From contig CAVYWJ010000004.1 in assembly GCA_963772315.1 (NCBI GenBank), positions 4,898,001 to 4,962,000 of the forward strand: DNA of 64,000 nt. Direction: 5' to 3'. A program made the translations under genes and the position numbers. The notes under the pieces were generated by a model. It was not told where the DNA came from and made no database searches. It saw only the letters and a list, made by a program, of their open reading frames with translations. Shown here one piece after another: positions 56,039 to 64,000 of this stretch (positions are counted from its first letter, which is position 1; each line of letters begins with the position of its first letter). The DNA is from Haliangium sp963772315 (lineage in GTDB: Bacteria > Myxococcota_A > Polyangia > Haliangiales > Haliangiaceae).

Positions 56039-56725
56039 ATGCGCCGGATCACCATGGCCGGGACGCTGCGCCAGCACGATCGGCTCGGCGTCGAGACCTC
56101 GCTGGTGGTGCTCGGGCGCGGCGAAGCCGGCCCCACGGGCGGCCTCGTGACGCAGGAGCGGCTCGGCGAGACGCGTGCGGCCGAGGTGCACAGCGCGGCG
56201 CGCGTGCTCGGGATCGATCACGTCGAGATGTTCTCGTACCCCGATGGCGGGCTGCCCGGCGTCGATCCCGCGCGCATCAAGGCCACCATCCGCGCCATGA
56301 TCCAGCGCCATCGCCCGGCCGTCATCGTCACCTACGACGATCGCGTGGGCCTCTACGGCCACCACGACCACCGGGTCACCGGCCAGCTGGTCCGCGAGGT
56401 CTTCGTCGAGGACCGGGCGGATCCTGCGTTCCCGGCGCAGCGGCTCTACATGACCACGCTCTCGCGCGGCATGCTCGACGCGGCCATGCAGCTCTCGCCC
56501 ACGTTTCGCGAGCGCTACCCGCGCGACCCCGCCCAGCAGCTGCCCGCGCCCGACGTGGCCGTGCGCATCACCGATCACGGCGCGGCCAAGTACGCAGCCA
56601 TGGACGCGTACGCCACGCAGTGGGAAGTCTTTCGCTCGCTCCAGCCCTTCCGGCATGTGCTGCCGTCCTGGCTCTACTACCGCTGGCTGGATCGCGAGTA
56701 CTTCTCGCTCGCCGAGCAGCGCTGA
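56039..56725 (+). CDS. PIG-L/LmbE-type deacetylase lacking its N-terminal zinc motif
   Basis: A 228-residue protein. From its start it aligns with the family after the first strand: MAGTLRQHDRLGVETSLVVL, RGEAGPTGG, LGETRAAEVHSAARVLGI, VIVTYDDRVGLYGHHDHRVT. The usual AHPDDE block, which brings two zinc ligands and the base, should lie 15-20 residues earlier, but the frame is closed by the kinase stop at 56027. Only the later HxxH-type region GHHDH is kept. So it is N-terminally truncated and unlikely to act as a deacetylase, unless start sites were mis-assembled. Confidence 0.75.
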   Translation: MRRITMAGTLRQHDRLGVETSLVVLGRGEAGPTGGLVTQERLGETRAAEVHSAARVLGIDHVEMFSYPDGGLPGVDPARIKATIRAMIQRHRPAVIVTYDDRVGLYGHHDHRVTGQLVREVFVEDRADPAFPAQRLYMTTLSRGMLDAAMQLSPTFRERYPRDPAQQLPAPDVAVRITDHGAAKYAAMDAYATQWEVFRSLQPFRHVLPSWLYYRWLDREYFSLAEQR

Positions 56726-56989
56726 CGGACACGACCTCACCCGGATCGACGGGTTCTCCCGCGCCGAGGGTTACGACAACCCTCCGCGCGCCTTGTTAGC
56801 GCAGCCGTGCCGCGGCGCTGCTCCCCGGCATACGATCGGTCCGGGCCGGTTGAGGTTGGCGGGCGAGCATGCAATCGCACAGCCGAAGGAGAAAGGCGTA
56901 ATCGGTTGGTCTTTTGGCGCGATCAATCCGCAGAGCGCGTCGCTCCTCCTCCCTGTCGAGCCGCGCCCACCCCGTGCGATACTCGGCGC

Positions 56990-58165
56990 GTGAAGCGTTC
57001 AATCCCGGCCGAGGCGGTCCGCGCCGCCAAGCGCTCCCGTGTACCGGGCGTCACCATTGCGCAGGCGTGCGAGCGCCTTGGCGTGTCTCGCGCGGCCGTC
57101 GAGCGGGCCAGGCGCGAGCTGACGAGCGAGACCACGCCCTCGCTAGGAGACTGGTGCTTTTCTCGTTTTTCCGAAAAACGACCCTTGGAATCATTGAACT
57201 TTTCGACTCGCTTTCACCGTTTTTTGGCGAAAAGCACCAGCCTCCTAGTACTGGGTTCCAGAAGTTTCTCCCCACAGGGAGAGCCCGGCGGCGGCTGTCT
57301 CGGCGGGGTTCCCCCGGTCCGTCCTCGGCCTCCGGCCACCGACAATCCCGGTGACGAGGAATACGCCGAGCAAAACCGACGCACTCGGTCCGGGGCCTCC
57401 GACCTGCGGGCGCGGCCGGGTGCCCACCCCGCCGAGCGCCACCGCCTTGGCACGCCCGGTGACGATGCTCCTTGCACCTCATCCGCGTCGGGCGTGGGGA
57501 GCTATTTGGGCCTGATGTCCTGGTACTGCTGGCCAGAAGTGATTCCCCAGCTGTGGGGGAGGGGCGCGGACGAGTGATGGTGACGTGAGGGCCGAGGCGG
57601 CGGCGGCGCAGCGGGGAGGTGCCGGCGAGCGCGCGCAGCTGCGTGGCGCTCATCCCGTGAAGGCGCGGGCTCACGGGGGGGGACGCGAGGGGAGCTGGGT
57701 CGGGGCCGCGCAGCGAGCACGTCGCCGGAGGGGACGCCCGCAAGCGATAGCCGCCGCCGGGCGCTGGCGAGCAAACCCCCGTGCCGTCACGGAACGCCGC
57801 CTTCAGGCTCCCCTCTCTGCGATCTGGGGAGCTACTTCTGGAACGTCGTACTAGGAGGCTGGTGCTTTTCGCCAAAAAACGGTGAAGGCGAGTCGAAAAG
57901 TTCAATGATTCCAAGGGTCGTTTTTCGGAAAAACGAGAAAAGCACCAGTCTCCTAGCTGAGCTCGTCCTCGCAGCGCTCAGCTCGGAGGGTCAGCGGAGT
58001 GAGGGCGCGCTCACGGACGTCAACGGCATCGCCGGCTGGATCGACTACATCAACCATGACGGCTGTACCGCTGCCGACGTCCGCCGCATCCTCGACGGGC
58101 TGGTCGAGGACGGCGCGCTCAGCATCGAGGGCAATCGATGGAAGCTCGCGCGCCCTTGGCCCTGA
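56990..58165 (+). pseudogene. Small HTH-type regulator-like gene split by a composite MITE
   Basis: GTG at 56990 begins VKRSIPAEAVRAAKRSRV and TIAQACERLGVSRAAVERAR, a helix-turn-helix-like segment, and runs in frame to CTAG at 57143. From the CTAG at 57953 the frame goes on LAELVLAALSSEGQRSEG, GIAGWIDYINHDGCTAADV, RRILDGLVEDGALSIEGN to a stop at 58165. Removing the element and one CTAG gives a 121-codon gene with the junction TTPSLAELVL in frame. The second part looks like a winged-helix. A DNA-binding role is an inference. Confidence 0.75.
57143..57956. mobile_element. Composite MITE: two inverted 106-bp MITEs around the 602-bp core
   Basis: Left MITE 57143-57248, core 57249-57850, right MITE 57851-57956 in inverted orientation. 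The right MITE differs from the reverse complement of the left at one base by eye. CTAG stands at each MITE boundary, and the outer CTAGs are the target duplication in the split gene. The left MITE plus core is identical by eye to 42067-42772. The likely source of mobility is the IS1182-type transposase acting in trans. Confidence 0.85.
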
Positions 58166-58726
58166 GGCCACCGCTGTGGGTCGAGCGGCCGAGCAGGGGC
58201 GCATGGTCAAGGGTGCCGCAAGCCGCGGCCGTAGCGTGGTCAACGCCGCTCGAGCCGGCCGCGCTGTGGCGCAGCGTGCCCTTGGCTCGGCGCTCCGGGG
58301 ACGGGCCATACGCGGCGCGGTCTCGCCGGCACCGCCCCCGCCGACGTTCGCTCACCTTATCGGCGCTCCGGGGCGCGCCGTAGCGGCTGACAGCCCGGGG
58401 CAGATGTCTGCGCCCAGGATTACTGCTGGGCTCGACGAGCCGGCTCTGGAACTCCCCTCGTCCGGGACGCAGAAACCGAGTGCCGCCGTGTTCATGGGCA
58501 CAGGGCGCGCCGCTTCCCATGCTGGCGCTTCGTGGCGGGTCGCCGACGGCGGTTTGCCGAGCAGGTCTCTCGCGGGGAGCCATTGATGGATTACAACCTT
58601 CGATAATGATTAGAGGTTTCCCTCGATCGAGTTTGCAGATAGAACGTGGGACGTGCGGCTTCGACGTGTTGCGCTCCCCCGCCAGGACGACTACACCACC
58701 ATCGGGCAGAGCGCCCAGAACTCGGT
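58166..58726. other. 561-base region without a recognised gene
   Basis: Open frames occur on both strands but none has a family feature. The stretch 58590-58650 is clearly less GC-rich than the surroundings and lies downstream of the tfuA stop on the minus strand. No terminator with a T-run was found. Confidence 0.4.
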
Positions 58727-60127
58727 CTACTGGCCGGGGGCCTGGGGATGTGGCTGCGCGGTGCCGTCCTCGCCTGCCTGCGGCAGTCGCTCGTGGCACG
58801 ACGCGCGCACGACCGCGCGGCGCATGCGCCCGTAGTCGCCAAATCCCGCCTGCCTGGCGTAGTGATGCAGGTTGGCGGGCACCGAGCGGCCGAGACGCTC
58901 CTGGAAGTACCACGCCCACAGCTCATCCTCGGTCATGCCCGTATCGGCCAGCGTCGGCGCCTCCAGGCCAATACGCACCAGCGCCTCGCGCTGCTGGCAT
59001 GCACGCTGCGCGAGCACGCCATGACGGCCTTGCAGGCGCAGCTCTTCGCGTAACTCCTGCTCGGCTCGCGGCGCGTATGCGCGCTCGACCCAGGCCAGCT
59101 TGGCCTCCTTGGCCAGCAAGACCTCGAGCTGGCGCTCCGTGAGCCCCTGCTGCGCCAGCCAGGCATGCACGTCCTCCATGTCGCCAAGAACATGCCGCCG
59201 CCCGAGCGCGCCGGCGGCGGTCTCCAGCATGGCGCGATCCGCCACCACGCGTTGCCGGTCGGCCAGATCCAGGGCAAGCACGCGCAGCAGCGCCTGGCGC
59301 AGGGCCTGCGCATACTCGCCGGCCAGCGCCGCTTGTTCGAGCACCTCATCCTGGTCCACGTCCTCGACGCTGGCCTCACCGCGCTGGCCGGCTTGCCTGT
59401 CGCCCTGCATCACCATCTGCTCCCACGAATCGGTGTGCTCGAATGCAAAGGTCACGTGCCGAGGCCCCGGGTCCGCGGCCAGAAGCTCGCGCATGGCCCG
59501 CAGCATGGCGAGGGCGTCGGCCCGCTTCTGGTCCACCCGGCCGGCGGGCAAGAACGCGCGCAGCGCCGCCAGCTCCTCGCCCGTGGCCACGCCCATCTCG
59601 GCCGCGCGCTCGAGCAGCGCTGGATAGCCGCGCTCGGCGTAGAACAGCCCCTTAGCCACACCTTCAAGCCGCATCCGTGTACCGGCGCTCAGCACGCCGC
59701 ACACTTCCGCTGCCGCGAGCGTGGCGCGTATGTTCACCATCGCTTCGGACAGCGCGCGATATCCCGTGTCCGCCGGCCCGTGGATCACGGCTACCTCGTC
59801 GTCATCCTCGATCTCGCCGTCACGGATGCGCTGGTAGATATCGCCCACACCCACCATACCGAAGGGCGCCAGCTCGGCCGCACGCAGCGCACCCATGCTC
59901 GCGCTGCCAAAGACGTGCACGCCCTGCGACTGCGCCCACAGGATCTCCTTGTGCCATACCGCCGGCACGCGTTCGAAATAGCCGTCGATGATGCCGATGG
60001 CCCGTGGCTCGCGCCGGGCTGCCCGGTAGATGTCCCCCTGGCGACAGGGAGGTAAATACACCGCGTCGAGCTCGGCGCGGCCCGCTTCGGCCGGCAGGGT
60101 GGGGCCAGTGAAAATGTACACGGTCAT
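58727..60127 (-). CDS. tfuA: TfuA-like protein, YcaO partner
   Basis: A 466-residue protein. The start at 60127 overlaps the ycaO stop (ATGA). Residues 1-220 are the TfuA core: VYIFTGPTLPAEAGRAELDA, YLPPCRQGDIYRAA, IGIIDGYFERVPAVWHKEIL, VHVFGSASMGALRAAELAPF and MVGVGDIYQRIRDGEIEDDD. TfuA works with YcaO to put sulfur into peptide backbones (thioamides), as in thioviridamide-type peptides and methyl-coenzyme M reductase. A long helical C-terminal region (to 466) goes beyond short TfuA proteins (about 220), as in the extended proteobacterial type. Confidence 0.9.
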   Translation of the reverse strand: MTVYIFTGPTLPAEAGRAELDAVYLPPCRQGDIYRAARREPRAIGIIDGYFERVPAVWHKEILWAQSQGVHVFGSASMGALRAAELAPFGMVGVGDIYQRIRDGEIEDDDEVAVIHGPADTGYRALSEAMVNIRATLAAAEVCGVLSAGTRMRLEGVAKGLFYAERGYPALLERAAEMGVATGEELAALRAFLPAGRVDQKRADALAMLRAMRELLAADPGPRHVTFAFEHTDSWEQMVMQGDRQAGQRGEASVEDVDQDEVLEQAALAGEYAQALRQALLRVLALDLADRQRVVADRAMLETAAGALGRRHVLGDMEDVHAWLAQQGLTERQLEVLLAKEAKLAWVERAYAPRAEQELREELRLQGRHGVLAQRACQQREALVRIGLEAPTLADTGMTEDELWAWYFQERLGRSVPANLHHYARQAGFGDYGRMRRAVVRASCHERLPQAGEDGTAQPHPQAPGQ

Positions 60128-61422
60128 ATCGTCGGCTCCGCCAGGCGCGCGCGCGCCCGCGCGCCTGGGACGTAGCCAGAAATGTCGCACATGGCCTCGA
60201 GGCCGGGAATTACGACGCGCGCCACCGGAATGGCGAATTCGGGCTTGGTCAGATCCACGGCGAGCACCTGGCGGATGCCCGCGCCGCGCAGCCGCTCGAG
60301 CTCCCAGGTCAGGTCCTCGGCAACGCTGGCGCCAGCAAACGTCGGTACCTGGTCGAAGCGACACACCGGCTCTTCGGCCTGTATTTCCCGGATGAAGCGT
60401 AACTGCATATCCATATCGTTGCCGCTTTGATAGGTAATTACTGTCATATCATCGCGCGAGCCCGCGATATGGGTCAGCCGGCTCTGCGCCGCCTCGGTGA
60501 GTGCGCGCAGCAATGCAATGTCGCGGCTCGGGGCGCAACCGGCACCGGCCGCAGGTGGCAGGGGCCGGAGCGGATCCGGCTCGCGCTCGGCGATCATGCA
60601 GTAGAACACCGGCATCCCCACGTTCGAGGTGAGGTTCCAAACCGCCACCGTGAGGCCGGCCGCGGCGAAGCGCCCCAGCACCTCGCGGCACAACAGATCG
60701 TCGACCGTGGCCAGGTCCACGAGCGTACGCGCCCGCCGGCTCGGCACCAGGCTCCACAGCGTGTTGGCGTCGCGCTCCACCACCTCGCAGATGGCGTGGC
60801 TCACGGCCTCGAAGAGATGATTGCCCGAGGCCAGTCCGTTCGTGCTCATGACGAAAGACCCGCTGCCCGGGGGCATGGGCAAGACATAGGACGCGTGGAC
60901 CATCTCGTAGGGAAGCAGGGTGGGCTGGCCGCTCATGAGGTCCAGCCCCTGGATCCACAAGGTCCGGTAGTGCTCGCCAAAGCGGCTCACGGACAGCCTG
61001 GGCAACGACTGGATGTCGGCCACCCGATGGGTGGCGCGCAGCTCGGCCAGGGTGGCGAACAAGAGCGGCAAGGTGATGTGTTCGGCGTGATACAGTTCGA
61101 TGCACTCCATGAGACCGGATGCCTTGGCCGCGGCCAGGGTGACGCCTTTTCCCTGCGACACGGCCAGAGAGCGCGCGTTGGGCCGGCACACCATGACCAC
61201 GGGCACGCCTACCCGATCCAGGCCGGTGACGTTGGCGATGCGGGTGATCCCCATGGCCGCCATGTGTGCCAGCGCTCGCTCCAGGGTAGCCTCAGGCGAG
61301 ACCATGCGATGCGTGCCGCGGCAATAGCCTTTCTGGGTCTCGGCAATCGCCTGCTGGACATCGTGCCAGCCCGGTCGCTCCTGCTGCTCACCAGCCCGGG
61401 CGCCAGTCGCTCGAAGGCTCAT
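60124..61422 (-). CDS. ycaO: YcaO-domain ATP-dependent cyclodehydratase/thioamidase
   Basis: A 432-residue protein; the start at 61422 overlaps the stop of the upstream gene (ATGA), which rules out the ATG at 61455. YcaO ATP/Mg motifs: AKASGLMECIELYHAE (about 100-114) and EAVSHAICEVVERDANTLWS. Also seen are CRPNARSLAVSQGKG and RALTEAAQSRLTHIAGSRDD. YcaO phosphorylates the amide backbone; with TfuA the outcome is usually a thioamide. The C-terminus (ARARLAEPTI) lacks the proline-rich end of azoline-forming YcaOs, which fits a TfuA-dependent type. Confidence 0.93.
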   Translation of the reverse strand: MSLRATGARAGEQQERPGWHDVQQAIAETQKGYCRGTHRMVSPEATLERALAHMAAMGITRIANVTGLDRVGVPVVMVCRPNARSLAVSQGKGVTLAAAKASGLMECIELYHAEHITLPLLFATLAELRATHRVADIQSLPRLSVSRFGEHYRTLWIQGLDLMSGQPTLLPYEMVHASYVLPMPPGSGSFVMSTNGLASGNHLFEAVSHAICEVVERDANTLWSLVPSRRARTLVDLATVDDLLCREVLGRFAAAGLTVAVWNLTSNVGMPVFYCMIAEREPDPLRPLPPAAGAGCAPSRDIALLRALTEAAQSRLTHIAGSRDDMTVITYQSGNDMDMQLRFIREIQAEEPVCRFDQVPTFAGASVAEDLTWELERLRGAGIRQVLAVDLTKPEFAIPVARVVIPGLEAMCDISGYVPGARARARLAEPTI

Positions 61423-62393
61423 CGGGTGAAGCTGGTCAGGTTGACCACGCAGCACAGGCCGTGATTGGCGATGCCAATGGCGTTGGCTTGCCAGTCGGAC
61501 AGGGCGGCGACTTGGCTCTGTGTCTGCACGACGTACGTGATCAGGCGCTGCTGGGAGATGTCGTTGGGATCGAGGCTGAGCTGCTGCATGGTCGTCCAGT
61601 ACGACCGGGTCAGGTGGTAAATGGTGTATTCGCCTGGCTTGGGGCTCTTGGCGTCATCCCAGGCCACTGCGTAGAGACTGTCTCCGAGCGTCTGGTCGGC
61701 GTCGGGGGAGACGAACAGCGCGCTCATTCCAAGATAGTCGGGCATGAGCGTGGGATCGATGGTGCCGTTGTGCAAGGGATTGATGACGGGGTCGATGCCA
61801 GAGTGCCCGCCGGTCTGCCCCGCCTGCAAGGGATAGCCTTCGATCTCACGCATGGTGGAGCGGAAGTTCCTGAGATCGATCCAGTAACCGGTCGCGTCCT
61901 GCAGCGCCTGGGTGGGGGCGCCGGAGCCATGAAACAGCGAGTATTGCGCGTTGGCGGTGACGAACTTGCTCAGGAGCTTGCCGGCCAGATTGGGCTGCCA
62001 CATGATGTTGGCATAGGCGGGCAGCTCGTAGGTCTTGTTGTCGACCTGCACGCGCACGTCGTCATTGGCGATGATGCGAATGCCGTCGCGACCGGTGAGG
62101 CCCGCCAGCTTGGGGTTGTAGAACGGAATCGCGATGAACGCCGCTTCCACCTCTTCCTTGGAGGCGTCCAGCGGCCGATCCTGCTGCATCAGCGCGACGT
62201 AGACCGCGTAGCGCTCGGCGGACAGGCTGGGGAGGCGGCGTACAGCATACGGCGAGGATGCGCTGTCCCGGCCTGGCGGGGCCGGCTCGATGAGGAACAG
62301 ATCCTCGTCATCGAACTGGTCGTTGGTGACGCCCAGTCGGGCGAGGAGCTTGGCAACGACAGCGGGGTTATATGGGGGTTGGTTGTTCGCCAT
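61419..62393 (-). CDS. Protein of unknown family, coupled to ycaO-tfuA; candidate substrate
   Basis: A 324-residue protein with a GAGGA site before ATG 62393. No signal peptide and no family I recognise. N-terminal helical part (PAVVAKLLARLGVTNDQFDD), then LSAERYAVYVALMQQDRPLD, IAIPFYNPKLAGLTGRDGIR, TYELPAYANIMWQPNLAGKL, a Gly-rich loop EGYPLQAGQTGGHSGIDPVI and a helical end. It closes with GIANHGLCCVVNLTSFTR, the only Cys pair in the protein. Its stop overlaps the ycaO start. It could be a large precursor whose C-terminal tail is modified, or a third enzyme; sequence does not decide. Confidence 0.7.
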   Translation of the reverse strand: MANNQPPYNPAVVAKLLARLGVTNDQFDDEDLFLIEPAPPGRDSASSPYAVRRLPSLSAERYAVYVALMQQDRPLDASKEEVEAAFIAIPFYNPKLAGLTGRDGIRIIANDDVRVQVDNKTYELPAYANIMWQPNLAGKLLSKFVTANAQYSLFHGSGAPTQALQDATGYWIDLRNFRSTMREIEGYPLQAGQTGGHSGIDPVINPLHNGTIDPTLMPDYLGMSALFVSPDADQTLGDSLYAVAWDDAKSPKPGEYTIYHLTRSYWTTMQQLSLDPNDISQQRLITYVVQTQSQVAALSDWQANAIGIANHGLCCVVNLTSFTR

Positions 62394-62456
62394 TGATGAT
62401 TCCTCTTGTTCGTGGCCGCATGCCAGTATTCTCAGGCGAGGTGCACGGAGTGCGGG

Positions 62457-64000
62457 CTACAGATAACCAATCTCCTTGGCGACCAGCACGGCCCTGGCCA
62501 GCTGGGCGCGTGCGCCGGCCTGGTCGCCCTCGTCCGGGGCGGTCGCGGCCGCGGTCAATGCGCCTGCCAGCGTCGCGGGCAGCGCGACCATCGCGGGCTC
62601 GAGGAGCACGCGCGCGTGCTCGACCGCGCGCTCCGTGTGCCCGTCATCCATGTCGAGCGCGATGGCCAGCAGGCGACCGGGCCATTGCATGCCGTATGGA
62701 TAGCTCTTGGCCAGCCCGTCCCAGCAGGCGATGGCGGCCTGGCTGTGCGCCCGGGCGGGCGCCATGAGGCCTTGGCGCCAGTCCACCCAGGCCAGATTGG
62801 CCCGGGCCGCGCCCTGGTAGTCGAGCATGCGCGCCTCGTACGCCACGGCCAGGCTGCGCTCGGCCAGGCGCCTGGTGTCATCGATGCACCCGCCGCGGCG
62901 CGCGATGATGGTGGCGTAGGTCGCGCAGCGCGACAGCAGGGTGATATCGCCCATGCGCTCGGCCAGGTCCAGGGCCGCCATCATATGGATGCCGGCGCCC
63001 TCGAGCTGGCCGAGCTCGCCGGCGAACAGCAAGGCCAGGCCGAGCATGAAGTGCGCGTTGGCCAGGCACGCGACGTCCCGGGCGGAACGCGCGGCGTCGA
63101 GCGCCTGATGGGCGGCAGAGAGCGCCTCCTCGTCGAGCTGATACCGCTGTCGCCGTAGCCACAGGTGCAACAGGCCGTCGAAGAACGCTGCGCGCTGGCG
63201 GGGCGTGCCGCGCTCTTGCACCACGGGGCGCACGCGCTCCACCAGCTCGGTCATCCGGTCCACCTGGGCCAGCCAGTAATGGGCGTAGATGCGGTCGTTC
63301 TGAAGCTGGAACCACTCCTGCCACCAGTCCGCGCCCTCGTCCGGTGGCGGCGTGCCCAGGGCTGCCTCGGCAGCGCGGTACGCTGCCAGGGCGTTCTGAT
63401 GGCTGTGATGGGTTTGCCACGAGGTGCCGATCTTGCGGTACAGGCAGGCCAGCCACACCCGCCGGGCCGGCTCGACGTACGCCACGGAATCGCTGTACGT
63501 GCCGCGCGCCTCGGCCTGCCGGCCGCTGATGGCCAGCACGTCGCCCAGGCTCTCAGAACCACGGGCGAGCCGTTCGTACCAGGGCTGCAGCCGGTTGTCT
63601 GGGCCGCCGGCGCGCGCGCCGGCCCGCAGCGCGGTGACGAGGGCGGTCAGGTGGGTAATAGCGGCGCCATACAGGTCCGTGGCCTCGCGGTTGGCGTACG
63701 CTGCCCGGGCGTGATCGCCGGCGCGCAGGAAGCACAGCGCGGCCCGATGGGGCACGCCCGCGCCAGCCCAGTGGTGGGCCAGGGAGCGCGACTGCGCCGG
63801 ATCGGCGCCATGCCGGCGCTCGATGATCAGCGCTGCGCGGCGGTGCAGCGAAGCGCGGCGTGGGGACGATATCGTCGCGTAGGCGGTCTCGCGCAGCTTG
63901 TCATGGACGAAGCGGAGCTGGCCGGCGTCGTTCTCGTCGAAGATCTGCCGGCGCCGCAACGTATCGATGGCATCCATGGCGACCCTGTCCTGGAGCCTGG
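62457..64000 (-). CDS. C-terminal part of a large AAA-ATPase/TPR regulator (runs off the right edge)
   Basis: At least 514 residues; the frame is still open at 64000 (RLQDRVAMDAIDTLRRRQIF reads through an internal ATG). It begins inside the end of an AAA_16-like ATPase (LRFVHDKLRETAYATISSPR, SLAHHWAGAGVPHRAALCFL) and continues with TPR-like helices (GTYSDSVAYVEPARRVWLAC, HSHQNALAAYRAAEAALG). This is the back half of big regulators that carry a kinase or cyclase domain in front. It lies 63 bases before the 324-residue gene and probably controls or shares the transcript of the YcaO-TfuA set. Confidence 0.75.
   Translation of the reverse strand, partial: RLQDRVAMDAIDTLRRRQIFDENDAGQLRFVHDKLRETAYATISSPRRASLHRRAALIIERRHGADPAQSRSLAHHWAGAGVPHRAALCFLRAGDHARAAYANREATDLYGAAITHLTALVTALRAGARAGGPDNRLQPWYERLARGSESLGDVLAISGRQAEARGTYSDSVAYVEPARRVWLACLYRKIGTSWQTHHSHQNALAAYRAAEAALGTPPPDEGADWWQEWFQLQNDRIYAHYWLAQVDRMTELVERVRPVVQERGTPRQRAAFFDGLLHLWLRRQRYQLDEEALSAAHQALDAARSARDVACLANAHFMLGLALLFAGELGQLEGAGIHMMAALDLAERMGDITLLSRCATYATIIARRGGCIDDTRRLAERSLAVAYEARMLDYQGAARANLAWVDWRQGLMAPARAHSQAAIACWDGLAKSYPYGMQWPGRLLAIALDMDDGHTERAVEHARVLLEPAMVALPATLAGALTAAATAPDEGDQAGARAQLARAVLVAKEIGYL

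Overview
The window is GC-rich DNA that looks like a member of the Myxococcota. Pointers are an FHA protein with an AgmX/PglI-type C-terminal tail, long TPR proteins in the order of the Myxococcus gltD-E-G gliding-motility genes, many cysteine-rich lipoproteins, Ser/Thr kinases, hybrid histidine kinases and DUF4388. This is an inference from gene content; no rRNA or other taxonomic marker is present and I see no tRNA gene or CRISPR array.

Layout. 1-7 kb: the start of a DUF4388 gene, a TlpA-type thioredoxin, and a minus-strand run of a gluzincin/beta-propeller/beta-barrel protein, a degenerate histidine kinase and a CobW-type GTPase. 6-17 kb: a minus-strand envelope/motility-like locus: TPR protein, GltD-like TPR protein, GltE-like lipoprotein, small exported protein, GltG-like FHA protein with its own terminator, and a further TPR lipoprotein. 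18-21.6 kb: the translation operon rpsP-khpA-rimM-trmD-rplS-yraN, with trmD fused to a second RNA methyltransferase domain. 21.8-24 kb: a tetraheme lipoprotein and RlpA. 24-28.8 kb: two tandem Uma2-like genes, the second broken by an IS1182-type element that carries a piece of a psd gene, then a 21-bp tandem repeat. 28.8-42 kb: GlgX, an orphan N6-adenine methylase, heme A synthase, an exported alpha-amylase, a PHB-depolymerase-type esterase and envelope membrane proteins. 43-56.7 kb: two-component proteins, a Cys-rich lipoprotein, and an operon of Ser/Thr kinase, DUF6599, Tat-exported DUF362, polyferredoxin and Tat-exported aldo/keto reductase, followed by another hybrid kinase and a truncated PIG-L deacetylase. 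57-58 kb: a small regulator-like gene cleanly split by a composite MITE element. 58.7-64 kb: a translationally coupled set of a novel 324-residue protein, YcaO and TfuA, behind a large AAA/TPR-type regulator that runs off the window.

Most interesting points: (1) the YcaO-TfuA cassette with an unrecognised partner ending in a Cys-Cys tail; (2) a mobile-element system in which a full IS, 106-bp MITEs and a composite MITE share terminal repeats and duplicate CTAG; (3) four minus-strand genes each interrupted by one frameshift, every one leaving an excess of one base modulo three, which is either real decay or assembly error.
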